Positions 48,363 to 57,050 of a stretch of DNA of 64,000 bases are shown here, piece after piece (within the stretch, counting starts at the first letter, position 1; each line of letters starts with the position of its first letter). The stretch comes from Streptomyces sp. SirexAA-E (GTDB taxonomy: Bacteria; Actinomycetota; Actinomycetes; Streptomycetales; Streptomycetaceae), in assembly GCF_000177195.2 (NCBI RefSeq), contig NC_015953.1:2170001-2234000 (forward strand). Direction: 5' to 3'. Below the pieces are notes generated by a model. It saw only the letters and a program-made list of their open reading frames with translations, did not search any database and was not told the origin of the DNA. A program made the position numbers and the translations under genes.

Positions 48363-49589
48363 TCATACTCTCGACGACCGTCGCCGCGGCCGCAGGGTGT
48401 GCCGCACGCTCCTGCGGGCCCGACGCGCCAGGCGCCGGACGAGGGCGGCGGGAGACCGGCTCTCCGGCGCCTCGATCCTTCGCCCGCCGATCCACTCGGT
48501 CACGGTCACCTCGTACGCCGGGTCGGGCAGCCCGCCGCGGTCTCCGAAGTGGGGGTAGGCCAGGTACAGGCGCCCCGGGGTGCCCTTGCGGACGACCTCG
48601 GGTTCCCGCCCCTCCTTGACGAACCGCAGGATGTCCAGGAGCTGATCGAGGCGGCCCTCCGCCACGCAGCGCAGCCGCAGCCTCTCCTGGACCTTGAGGC
48701 GGCCCGCCAGCCCCGCCGACCAGTAGGTCTCCAGGAGCGGGGCGGCCTCCTCCATCTTCCGCCTCCGCACCTCCTCCGACTGCTTCAGCAGGACGGGGCC
48801 GAACTGCGGCAGCAGGGTGATGGCGAACGGCCGGACCATCAGTGAGTCACGGCGGGGCCCCGGCGGCACGTGCGCGGCGATCAGCTCCATCAGCGCACGG
48901 GCCGAGTCGAAGCGGAGCAGATAGCTGCCGCTCTTCGTCACGTGCTTGCCGTCGTCACGGCCCACCAGGTAGTAGCACGTGTAGTCGGCGACGACGGAGA
49001 CCCCGTCGCCGCGCAGGTACGCCTCCATGGTGAAGAGCGCGTCCTCGCCTGTCTTCAGACTCTCGTCGAAAGCCATCCCGAGCCGTACGAGCATCTCCCG
49101 CCGGAAGAGCTTCTGCGCGCTCAGGGTGAATTTGATGGCCGACGTGTAGAGATCCGCCCGCTCGACCGTCTCTTTCCACATCGACTTCGGCGCACCTCGG
49201 TTGACGCCGACGGCCTTGCCGAGAACCACGTCCGTTCCCGCACGGTCGCCCATGGCGACCATCCGCTCCAGGGCTTCCTCGCCGAAGTAGTCGTCCGCGT
49301 CGAGGAAGAAGACGTAGCGCCCGCGGGCGAGACCGAGTCCGACGTTGCGCGGGGCGCTCGGGCCGCCGGAGTTCTCCTGGTGGACGACGCGCATCGGGAC
49401 GGCCGTCCGGCCGGCGAACTCCTCCAGGTACTCCCCCGTGCCGTCGGTCGAACCGTCGTCGACCGCGATGATCTCCATCCGTTCGGCGGCCAGGGTCTGG
49501 GCCTCGACGGATTCCAGGCAGCGGATCAGATAGGGCATCGCTTCGTACGCCCCGATCACTACGCTGACGTCTGGCGTGCTACTGGTCAT
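48363..49589 (-). CDS. GT2 glycosyltransferase A
   Basis: 408 aa from ATG 49589. A GT-A domain: DVSVVIGAYEAMPYLIRCLE, VDDGSTDGTGEYL, SAPRNVGLGLARGRYVFFLD with the metal-binding FLDADDYF, and GEDALFTMEAYLRG as the acceptor/base region. A basic C-terminal tail (ARRARRSVRHTLRPRRR) could touch the membrane. Closely similar over its whole length to the 413-aa enzyme at 58271-59512. Sugar and acceptor are unknown; a teichoic-acid-type polymer is inferred from the neighbours. Confidence 0.88.
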   Translation of the reverse strand: MTSSTPDVSVVIGAYEAMPYLIRCLESVEAQTLAAERMEIIAVDDGSTDGTGEYLEEFAGRTAVPMRVVHQENSGGPSAPRNVGLGLARGRYVFFLDADDYFGEEALERMVAMGDRAGTDVVLGKAVGVNRGAPKSMWKETVERADLYTSAIKFTLSAQKLFRREMLVRLGMAFDESLKTGEDALFTMEAYLRGDGVSVVADYTCYYLVGRDDGKHVTKSGSYLLRFDSARALMELIAAHVPPGPRRDSLMVRPFAITLLPQFGPVLLKQSEEVRRRKMEEAAPLLETYWSAGLAGRLKVQERLRLRCVAEGRLDQLLDILRFVKEGREPEVVRKGTPGRLYLAYPHFGDRGGLPDPAYEVTVTEWIGGRRIEAPESRSPAALVRRLARRARRSVRHTLRPRRRSSRV

Positions 49590-49864
49590 CGCTCCCGGTC
49601 CGCTTCGTTCAGGGGAACATCCGAGCCGCAGGCATACCCCTGCGGCCTTCGTTCCCCTCCCGAGAGGAGGACGGGCAGTTCGTCGAGCAGGTTGCCTCAC
49701 TCGGACGAACATCGGGCATTCGTGTGAAGAATCGTCCGGAACGGCCGCAGCCCCGTGATCCGAATCACAGGGCCGCGGTGACAGGCAGGGGTACGGGAGC
49801 GAGGGCGGGGCGGCCCCGGACGGGTATGCCGGCGCGGGCACGCCCTGCGGTACCCGGGACGGCG

Positions 49865-51217
49865 TCACACCGGGTTGCTGCTGCCCACGAGGTCCTTGCC
49901 GGACCCGGGAGCCACGGCCTCGGGAACCTTCGCGGCCTCGGGCACCGGACCGGCCGTCCCACCACCGGCCTTCGGCGGGGACGTACGAGCGGAACCGAGG
50001 TTCTTGAGCCGCATCGCAGGACGCTCCACGAGGTGCCAGGACAGCACGGCGGCGGCCAGCGCTCCGGCCAGCGACATCGCGAGGTAGGGCCAGAAGCCCC
50101 AGCGGGCGAATCCGATGGCCACCAGGGACTGCTGGACGACGAAGCCGTAGATGTACATGCCGTACGAGTAGTCGTGGCGCGCACCCACACGACGGAACGG
50201 CGCGGGGAGCCGGATGGCCAGCCACAGCAGCAGGTACGCGAAAGCGGGCAGGCCGACGACGAAGAGGTAGCCGAAGCGGAGGCTGCCGATGAGCACGAGC
50301 CCCGATGTCACCCCCAGGACGTCGCTGACCGGGACGCGTTCCCGGTAGAGCTCGATCACGGAACCGAGGGCGAAGGCGAAGGCGAGATAGAGGACGGTGT
50401 CCGGGTCGAACTGGCCCGTCACCTCGAAGAACTGGACGCTCGCGTAGTAGTCGGAATCGCTGAAACCGGCCCAGAACGGGTCACCCACGGCGTCCCTGAC
50501 GATGAGCAGGCCGAGCACGGCGGTGAGAAGCAGGACGACACGGCGGGCCCGCGCGAGCGCGCCCGTCACGGCGAGCAGCGCCACGCCGATGTAGCAGAGC
50601 ACCTCGTACCGCAGGGACCACAGGGCGGCGTCGATGCTCGGGCTGTGCGCGAGACCCGAGTCGCCCGCCGTGGCCACCACCCCGGAGACGTCTTTCTGAC
50701 GCGGGGCGACGGCCCAGTTGGACGCCAGGTAGTCCCAGGGCCCGCGCGAGTGGCCCCAGAAACCGTCCAGCCCGCCCTGCTGCCTCCAGTACAGGAACGG
50801 AGCGACCACGAAGGCGGTCACCGCGAGGCAGACCCACAGCCCGGGCAGGAGCCGCAGCGCGCGGTGCCACAGGAAGCGCCCCAGGGGCAGCCGGTTGCCG
50901 CTGCGTGTCACGAGAATGCCGGACAGGACGAAGAAGCCGTAGACCGACAGCTTGCCGAGGTCGGTCTGACCATGGCTGAAGTGGTGTCCGAACTCTTTGT
51001 CCCCGAAGCCGAGGACGCTCGCGTGGGAGACGACGACGGCAGCGGCCAGCGACAGCCTGAGGATGCCCAGGCTGTTGTTCCGGCCCGAGAAGCACTCGGC
51101 CACGGAGCCGTGCGACCAGCGCACGCGGTGGATACGGCTGCGAATGCGCGAAGGGATGGGTACCTCCTCCTGTAAGGAGGAACGGGGAGCCCGCGTCTCG
51201 ACCCGCTCACCAGGCAT
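49865..51217 (-). CDS. Membrane acyltransferase (acyltransferase 3 family)
   Basis: About 450 aa with around ten membrane helices. SGRNNSLGILRLSLAAAVVV followed by SHASVLGFG gives the family's early His, and LSVYGFFVLSGILVTRS and LWSLRYEVLCYIG are further hallmarks. OafA-like enzymes O-acylate (often acetylate) extracytoplasmic sugars. The start is uncertain: ATG 51217 has no SD, and a perfect AGGAGGAGGT on the minus strand at about 51165-51174 lies inside the frame without a usable start codon after it. The tail is Pro/Gly-rich. Gap of 275 bp to the next gene on the same strand. Confidence 0.83.
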   Translation of the reverse strand: MPGERVETRAPRSSLQEEVPIPSRIRSRIHRVRWSHGSVAECFSGRNNSLGILRLSLAAAVVVSHASVLGFGDKEFGHHFSHGQTDLGKLSVYGFFVLSGILVTRSGNRLPLGRFLWHRALRLLPGLWVCLAVTAFVVAPFLYWRQQGGLDGFWGHSRGPWDYLASNWAVAPRQKDVSGVVATAGDSGLAHSPSIDAALWSLRYEVLCYIGVALLAVTGALARARRVVLLLTAVLGLLIVRDAVGDPFWAGFSDSDYYASVQFFEVTGQFDPDTVLYLAFAFALGSVIELYRERVPVSDVLGVTSGLVLIGSLRFGYLFVVGLPAFAYLLLWLAIRLPAPFRRVGARHDYSYGMYIYGFVVQQSLVAIGFARWGFWPYLAMSLAGALAAAVLSWHLVERPAMRLKNLGSARTSPPKAGGGTAGPVPEAAKVPEAVAPGSGKDLVGSSNPV

Positions 51218-51440
51218 GTTCAGGATATCGACGGATCCGACCCAGCAGGTCGGCAGCATTCTGGTCACGAGTCCGCAGGCGCGCGACCATGGCAGGTTAC
51301 ACGACACCCTCAGGCGGGACCCGAACTGTTCGATCCAGGTAACCGCTAGAGTGCTTACGGGCGGTGGCCCGTGCCTCGAAATCGGCCACCGGTCCCAACC
51401 CCCCACCTTGTCGTCCAGTTCTCAGAGATGGGGCACAGTC

Positions 51441-53468
51441 GTGTCAGTCAAAGTGAGTGTCGTTATTCCGGTTTACAATCCGGGCAAATACATCGATCCC
51501 TGCATCGATTCCCTGCTGCGCCAGACCCTCCCCGCGGACGACTTCGAGGTGTTGTTCGTCAATGACGGGTCGACGGACGACACCCGCGAAAGACTTGAGG
51601 CGCTGGCGACCGAGCACCCCCACTTCCGCGTCATCACCATTGCGAATTCGGGGTGGCCCGGAAAGCCCCGCAACATCGGGGTGGCGGAGGCCAAGGGTGA
51701 ATACGTACAGTTCGTCGACCAGGACGACTACCTGGCCGCCGAAGCGCTGGAACGCCTCTACGCGATCGGGCACCGGAACGGTTCCGACATCGTCATCGGC
51801 AAGGTGGCCAGCAACTTCCGCGGCGTCCCGCACGGTGTCTTCAAGAAGACCCGCGAGAAGTGCACCCTGCAGGACGCCCCGCTGTACGACAGCCTGACCC
51901 CGCACAAGATGTTCCGGACGGAGTTCCTCCGGGAGAACGGCATCGCCTACCCCGAGGGCAAGCGGCGCCTCGAGGACCAGCTCTACATGATGCAGGCGTA
52001 CTTCCCCGCGAAGGTCGTCTCGATCCTCGGCAACTACACCTGCTACTACTACTCGAAGCGCGACGACGGGCAGAACGCCGGTTCGGCCAAGATCGTCCCG
52101 TCCGGCTACTACGGGAACCTCCGTGAGGTCCTCGACGTCGTCGTGGAGAACACCGAGCCCGGTGAGTTCCGGGATCTCCTGCTGCGCCGCTTCTACCGCG
52201 TGGAGATGCTGAGCCGTCTCAGCGAGCCGGCCGTCCTCAAGTACTCGCCCGAGTACCTCGACGAGATGTGCGACGCCGTCGAAGGCGTGGCCGCGGACTT
52301 CATGCACGACGGTGTCCACGACGGACTCGGCCCCGTCCAGCGGCTGCGCTCCACCCTGCTGCGCAACGACGACCGCCAAGGCCTCCTGCGGATCGCCCGT
52401 TTCGCCCAGTCCGTCAAGGCGGCGGCGCGCCTCGAGGAGTTCGCGTGGCAGCCCGACGGCCGGATCGCCCTCACGGTGAGCGGCCGTCTCGTCCACGGCG
52501 ACGACCAGGCGCCGCTGAAGCTGCTCCGTCGCGACGGCCGGTACTTCCTGCACCCCGACTTCACCGCGGACCTGTTGCCGGACGGTGAGCTCCTGGACGT
52601 CACGGACGACATCGACGGCTATGCCGCGGAGCTGTCCCTGCGCAACCGTGAGACGGCTGTCGAGTGGCCCTGCCCGGCGACGTTCACCACCGAGATCGTC
52701 GATCTCGGCGACGACACCTGCGAAGTGGTCCTGCGCGGCAGCGGACACGTCACCTCGGAGGCCGTCAAGGGCCGGGGCCGTGTCTCCCGCGGCTTCTGGG
52801 ACGTGTGGGTTCCGTTCCGCGGTCTCGGCCTGGTGCGCAAGGCGCGGCTCGGCGCCGACCGGGCGGAGGACGTGGACGCGGCCTGCCTGCCCGCCTCCCT
52901 GGGCTCTCCCGCCCGGGCGGTCATTCCGTACTTCACCGATCCGCACGGCAACCTGACGCTCGATGTCGCCCGCCGCGGCAAGAAGCTGGCGACCTACCTC
53001 GCCGAACGGCCGGTCCTGCTGGTTCCGGTCGGCCGGCCCGAACTCCGGCTGGACCTCTTCACCACCGCCGCCACCGCCCGGTCCACCGTGCAGCTGGTGC
53101 TGTCCTCGGCCACGGCGTCGCACACGCTGCCGTCCGTCCTGGCGCCCGTCGAGGGCCGGGCGCACCTCACGCTGCCCACCCGGGCGTCCGGCGTGCCCTC
53201 CGGCACCTGGCAGCTGTCCGTACGCCTGGACGGTGCGAAGGGGAGCCCGCTCCCCCTGTTCGACGTCACCGTGGACGCCCGTGGCCGGATCAAGCTGCCC
53301 GCCGGTCTGCCCGAGGCCGATCCGGCCCTCGTGAGCAAGGTTGCGGCCAAGCAGCGGAAGGTGATCGTCCGACGCGCCCTCCGCACGGTCGGCGGCCCGC
53401 TCGCCCGCAGGCTCCCCGGCAAGGCCCGCAGGCGCGCCCGCAGCCTGGCGGCGCGGATCATCGGCTGA
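51441..53468 (+). CDS. GT2 glycosyltransferase B with C-terminal extension
   Basis: 675 aa from GTG 51441 (GGGG upstream). The GT-A domain covers about 1-240: VSVVIPVYNPGKYIDPCID, VNDGSTDDT, FVDQDDYLAAEALE, RRLEDQLYMMQAYF. A helical zone follows to about 340, then some 300 residues predicted to be beta-rich (repeated strand patterns such as RIALTVSGRLVHGD and RLDLFTTAATARSTVQLVL) and a very basic end. The layout recalls large teichoic-acid glycosyltransferases (TarS-like) that carry accessory domains for trimerisation; that comparison is by layout only. rmlC follows after 51 bp. Confidence 0.86.
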   Translation: MSVKVSVVIPVYNPGKYIDPCIDSLLRQTLPADDFEVLFVNDGSTDDTRERLEALATEHPHFRVITIANSGWPGKPRNIGVAEAKGEYVQFVDQDDYLAAEALERLYAIGHRNGSDIVIGKVASNFRGVPHGVFKKTREKCTLQDAPLYDSLTPHKMFRTEFLRENGIAYPEGKRRLEDQLYMMQAYFPAKVVSILGNYTCYYYSKRDDGQNAGSAKIVPSGYYGNLREVLDVVVENTEPGEFRDLLLRRFYRVEMLSRLSEPAVLKYSPEYLDEMCDAVEGVAADFMHDGVHDGLGPVQRLRSTLLRNDDRQGLLRIARFAQSVKAAARLEEFAWQPDGRIALTVSGRLVHGDDQAPLKLLRRDGRYFLHPDFTADLLPDGELLDVTDDIDGYAAELSLRNRETAVEWPCPATFTTEIVDLGDDTCEVVLRGSGHVTSEAVKGRGRVSRGFWDVWVPFRGLGLVRKARLGADRAEDVDAACLPASLGSPARAVIPYFTDPHGNLTLDVARRGKKLATYLAERPVLLVPVGRPELRLDLFTTAATARSTVQLVLSSATASHTLPSVLAPVEGRAHLTLPTRASGVPSGTWQLSVRLDGAKGSPLPLFDVTVDARGRIKLPAGLPEADPALVSKVAAKQRKVIVRRALRTVGGPLARRLPGKARRRARSLAARIIG

Positions 53469-53519
53469 CCACGCACCACCCCGACCGACAACCCAGGCAC
53501 ATACAAGGACGTGATCGAC

Positions 53520-54119
53520 ATGCGGCAGCTCTCCATCCCGGGAGCCCTGGTCCATGAACCGAAGATCTTCCCGGACAGCCGCGGCAGCTTCCACGAGTGG
53601 TTCCAGGCATCCGCGTTCGCGGAGGCCACCGGACACCGGCTGAGTCTCGAACAGGCCAACTGCTCGGTCTCCAGCCGGGGCACACTGCGCGGGATCCACT
53701 TCGCCGACGTACCGCCGAGCCAGGCCAAGTACGTGAAGTGTGTGCGGGGTGCCGTGCTCGACGTCATCGTCGACATCCGGGTGGGTTCCCCCACGTACCG
53801 GCAGTGGGAGGCGGTACGGCTCGACGACGTGGAGCACCGGTCGGTGTACCTCTCGGAGGGTCTGGGCCACGCCTTCATGGCTCTGACGGACGACGCGACG
53901 GTCGTCTATCTGTGCTCCGAGGGCTACTCCCCCGGTCGTGAGCACGGCATCAACCCCCTCGACCCGGCACTGGGCATCGAGTGGCCCGCCGACGTGCCCC
54001 CGCTGCTCTCCGACAAGGACGCCGCGGCCCCCACGCTCGCCGAAGCCGAGGAGCAGGGCCTGCTGCCCTCGTACGAGGCGTGCCGGGCGTACGACGCGGA
54101 GCTGCGCGCACGCTCCTGA
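53520..54119 (+). CDS. rmlC: dTDP-4-dehydrorhamnose 3,5-epimerase
   Basis: 199 aa from ATG 53520 (AAGGA 10 nt upstream; GTG 53511 also in frame). A cupin epimerase: FPDSRGSFHEWFQ, SSRGTLRGIHF with the catalytic His, KYVKCVRGAVLDVIVDIR and YLSEGLGHAFMAL. It converts dTDP-4-keto-6-deoxyglucose to the 4-keto-rhamnose isomer. Unlike rmlA/B/D it is on the plus strand, in tandem with glycosyltransferase B. Confidence 0.93.
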   Translation: MRQLSIPGALVHEPKIFPDSRGSFHEWFQASAFAEATGHRLSLEQANCSVSSRGTLRGIHFADVPPSQAKYVKCVRGAVLDVIVDIRVGSPTYRQWEAVRLDDVEHRSVYLSEGLGHAFMALTDDATVVYLCSEGYSPGREHGINPLDPALGIEWPADVPPLLSDKDAAAPTLAEAEEQGLLPSYEACRAYDAELRARS

Positions 54120-54150
54120 CCAGCGGCACCGGCACGAAGTCCGCGAAGGT

Positions 54151-54186
54151 GAAGGCCCCGGTACGAGGAACCGTACCGGGGCCTTC
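54151..54186. terminator. Bidirectional terminator between rmlC and the methyltransferase gene
   Basis: GAAGGCCCCGGTACG (54151-54165) and its perfect complement (54172-54186) with a 6-nt loop; a 15-bp stem between convergent genes. Confidence 0.8.
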
Positions 54187-54198
54187 CGCGTCCGGGGC

Positions 54199-54993
54199 TC
54201 AGCCGGTCACGGCTTCGATGCTCCTGCGGAGCGGAACGAACGCCGACCGGGGACGGCGCAGGTTACGGGCCCTCCCGAGCGCCGGCCAGAAGTCGGCGCC
54301 GAGGAGCGTCTCCGGCCTGACCGCCTTCTTACGCGCCAGCACGTCGTCGGGCACCTGCTGGGGGTCGGGTACGACGTACTCCTCGACGATCTCGTCGTAG
54401 CGGTCCTTGAGAACCGTGCTCCCGGGGTCGGCGCCGAACACGGCGACCACGCCGGTGGGCTCGGTGTCCACCTCGACGACCAGCAGGTCGGGGCGGTAGC
54501 GGCGCAACACCTGGGCGACCTTGTAGACGTCACCCGTCCAGAACCGGGTGTGCCGGTCCCGGGCCGCCTCGTCGACGTCACGCGGGAGCATGTCGTCCAG
54601 GAGGATCACGCTCGACCAGCGGGAATGCCGCTCGACGTTCATGAAGTCCCGCAGCGCGAATTCGAAGAGGTGCATTCCGTCGATGAAGGAGAGCTCCAGC
54701 TTCGGGTCCGCACCGAGCACATTCAGTGGGTCTTTCCGAGCGAGTGCGCGGAACGGGTTGCGGCCGTTGCGCAGGTGCAGCAGCGGGTCTTTGCGTGCGA
54801 AGAAATCGTCGCTCGTCGCCCTGACCAGGTGGACGTCGCAGCTGATGTCGGTCACCACGCGGAAGGCCGGGTCCACCGCGACGGAAGGCACCCTGGAGAG
54901 AGCGAGGCTCCGGCCGTCGTTGACCCCGATCTCCAGATAATTCCGCGGGCGGTAGACACGGTGCACGGAACGGAGGAACTCATGGCGATTCAC
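54199..54993 (-). CDS. Class I SAM-dependent methyltransferase
   Basis: 264 aa from GTG 54993 (GAAGGG 9 nt upstream); the frame is open to 55098. SAM motif I is YLEIGVNDGRSLALS; SFIDGMHLFEFALRDF and VILLDDMLPRD fit the Methyltransf_24/CmcI-like group, which often methylates sugars. In this setting O-methylation of a polymer sugar such as rhamnose is a reasonable guess, no more. Confidence 0.75.
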   Translation of the reverse strand: MNRHEFLRSVHRVYRPRNYLEIGVNDGRSLALSRVPSVAVDPAFRVVTDISCDVHLVRATSDDFFARKDPLLHLRNGRNPFRALARKDPLNVLGADPKLELSFIDGMHLFEFALRDFMNVERHSRWSSVILLDDMLPRDVDEAARDRHTRFWTGDVYKVAQVLRRYRPDLLVVEVDTEPTGVVAVFGADPGSTVLKDRYDEIVEEYVVPDPQQVPDDVLARKKAVRPETLLGADFWPALGRARNLRRPRSAFVPLRRSIEAVTG

Positions 54994-55130
54994 GTGGAAG
55001 AGCCCTTCGGCAGGGACCAACTGGCCAGGTTTTTCCGAAGAAGTTATCCCACGAATGTGTCGTACGGGAGTGTTTCCGTGCGACAGAAGTACGGGCACGG
55101 AAACATACGGTGGAAGAACACCCGACGGCC

Positions 55131-55165
55131 GCGTCCGGGTTCCCCGGGAGGGGAATCCCGGACGC
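55131..55165. terminator. Terminator after the rmlABD operon
   Basis: GCGTCCGGG-TTCCCC (55131-55145) pairs with 55150-55165 with one bulged base and a 4-nt loop, 18 bp past the rmlD stop. Confidence 0.7.
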
Positions 55166-55182
55166 AGCCGTGATCGCGGGAA

Positions 55183-56067
55183 TCAGCCCCGTTCGGCGGC
55201 GACGAGCATCGGGAACGCCTCTCCCAACGCATCCCGCCAGTCGCGGATCGGCTCGATACCGGCGGCCTTCCAGCGATCGTGCCCCAGCACGCTGAACGCG
55301 GGCCGGGGAGCCGGCCGCACGAACACCTCGCTCGTCGTGGGGCGGACCCGGTCGGGGTCCGCACCCAGCAGCCGGAAGATCTCCCGGGTGAGACCGAACC
55401 AGGTCGTCTCGCCACCGCTGGTGCCGTGGTAGACGCCCGCGGGAGCGGTGCCCGCCAGCGCACCCTGCCCGAGCCGGACCAGCCGGTCGGCGAGGTCGAC
55501 GGTCCAGGTGGGCTGGCCGCGCTGGTCGTCCACCACGTCGAGGGTGTCCTTGACGTCTTCCAGCTTGATCATCGTCCGGACGAAGTTGCCGCCTCCCGCT
55601 CCGTACAGCCATGCCGTACGCACGACGTACCCCGCTTCCGGAAGGACGTCGAGGACTGCCCGCTCCCCCTCCAGCTTCGTGCGCCCGTACGCGCTGCGCG
55701 GTCCGGTGGCGGCGTCCTCCGCGTAGGGCTGCTCGGCGTCTCCGGCCAGGACGTAGTCGGTGGACACCTGCAGGAGGACGGCGCCGTGCTCACGACATGC
55801 CTCGGCGAGGATCCGGGCGCCCGTGCCGTTGACCCGCAGAGCGGCTTCCTCCTGGGACTCCGCGTCGTCGACCGCGGTCCAGGCGGCGCAGTTGACGACC
55901 ACGGCCGGACGGTGCTCCTCGAAAGCGGCACGGACCGAGGCGGCGTCGGTGATGTCGACGACGTCCCGCCCTGCGGCGACCGGGGTCGCCTCCTCGCCGG
56001 CGAGCCGCGCCAGGACGTCCCGCGCCAGCATGCCGGCGGCTCCGGTGACCAGCCAGACCGGGCTCAC
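55183..56067 (-). CDS. rmlD: dTDP-4-dehydrorhamnose reductase
   Basis: 294 aa short-chain (RmlD-type) reductase. NAD(P)-binding WLVTGAAGMLARDVL, VVNCAAWTAVDDAE, LQVSTDYVLAGD and the YGRTKLEGE active-site YxxxK are present. It makes dTDP-L-rhamnose. Its GTG overlaps the rmlB stop (GTGA, 56064-56067). Confidence 0.94.
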   Translation of the reverse strand: MSPVWLVTGAAGMLARDVLARLAGEEATPVAAGRDVVDITDAASVRAAFEEHRPAVVVNCAAWTAVDDAESQEEAALRVNGTGARILAEACREHGAVLLQVSTDYVLAGDAEQPYAEDAATGPRSAYGRTKLEGERAVLDVLPEAGYVVRTAWLYGAGGGNFVRTMIKLEDVKDTLDVVDDQRGQPTWTVDLADRLVRLGQGALAGTAPAGVYHGTSGGETTWFGLTREIFRLLGADPDRVRPTTSEVFVRPAPRPAFSVLGHDRWKAAGIEPIRDWRDALGEAFPMLVAAERG

Positions 56068-57050
56068 AGCGCGGCCCGGTCCTTCAGCGGCTCCCACCAG
56101 GCGCGGTTGTCGCGGTACCACTGCACCGTCTCGGCGAGGCCCTGCTTGAAGTCCTTGCGGGGCTCGTAGCCGAGCTCTTCCCGGATCTTGGTGCAGTCGA
56201 CGGAGTAGCGGCGGTCGTGGCCCTTGCGGTCCTCGACGTAGGTGACGCTGGTCTCCCAGTCGGCGCCGCACGCCTCCAGCAGGAGACCGGTCAGCTCCTT
56301 GTTGGAGAGCTCGGTGCCGCCGCCGATGTTGTAGACCTCGCCGGCCCGGCCCTTGGTGCGGACCAGCTCGATGCCCTGCACGTGGTCGTCGATGTGCAGC
56401 CAGTCGCGGACGTTGGCCCCGTCGCCGTACAGCGGAACGGTCTTGCCGTCCAGCAGGTTCGTGACGAAGAGGGGGATGACCTTCTCGGGGAAGTGGTGGT
56501 GCCCGTAGTTGTTGGAGCACCGGGTCACCCGCACGTCGAGACCGTGCGTGCGGTGGTACGAGAGGGCGATCAGGTCGCTGGACGCCTTGGCGGAGGAGTA
56601 CGGCGAGTTGGGCTCGAGCGGGTGCGTCTCGGGCCAGGAGCCCTCGTCGATCGACCCGTAGACCTCGTCCGTCGAGATGTGCACGAACGTCTTGATGCCG
56701 GCCAGGTGCGCGGCGTGGATCAGGGTGTGCGTGCCCACCACGTTGGTGCGGACGAACTCGGCGCCGCCGTCGATGGAGCGGTCCACGTGGGACTCGGCGG
56801 CGAAGTGCACCACCTGGTCGTGCTCGGCCATCAGCTTGCCGACCAGCTCGGGATCGCAGATGTCGCCCTGCACGAAGGCGAAGCCCGGGTGGTCACGGAC
56901 CTCGTCGAGGTTGGCCGGGTTGCCCGCGTAGGTGAGCTTGTCGAGCACCGTGACGGCGACGTCGCCCGGTCCCTCGGGGCCCAGCAGCGTACGGACGTAG
57001 TGGGAACCGATGAATCCGGCCCCGCCGGTCACCAGGATGTTGGTCGTCAT
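56064..57050 (-). CDS. rmlB: dTDP-glucose 4,6-dehydratase
   Basis: 328 aa extended SDR. ILVTGGAGFIGSHYVRTLLG, HFAAESHVDRSI, HISTDEVYGSI and the YSSAKASSDLI catalytic YxxxK are all present. It forms dTDP-4-keto-6-deoxyglucose. 4-bp overlaps with rmlA (ATGA at 57047) and rmlD make a coupled operon rmlA-rmlB-rmlD. Confidence 0.96.
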   Translation of the reverse strand: MTTNILVTGGAGFIGSHYVRTLLGPEGPGDVAVTVLDKLTYAGNPANLDEVRDHPGFAFVQGDICDPELVGKLMAEHDQVVHFAAESHVDRSIDGGAEFVRTNVVGTHTLIHAAHLAGIKTFVHISTDEVYGSIDEGSWPETHPLEPNSPYSSAKASSDLIALSYHRTHGLDVRVTRCSNNYGHHHFPEKVIPLFVTNLLDGKTVPLYGDGANVRDWLHIDDHVQGIELVRTKGRAGEVYNIGGGTELSNKELTGLLLEACGADWETSVTYVEDRKGHDRRYSVDCTKIREELGYEPRKDFKQGLAETVQWYRDNRAWWEPLKDRAAL

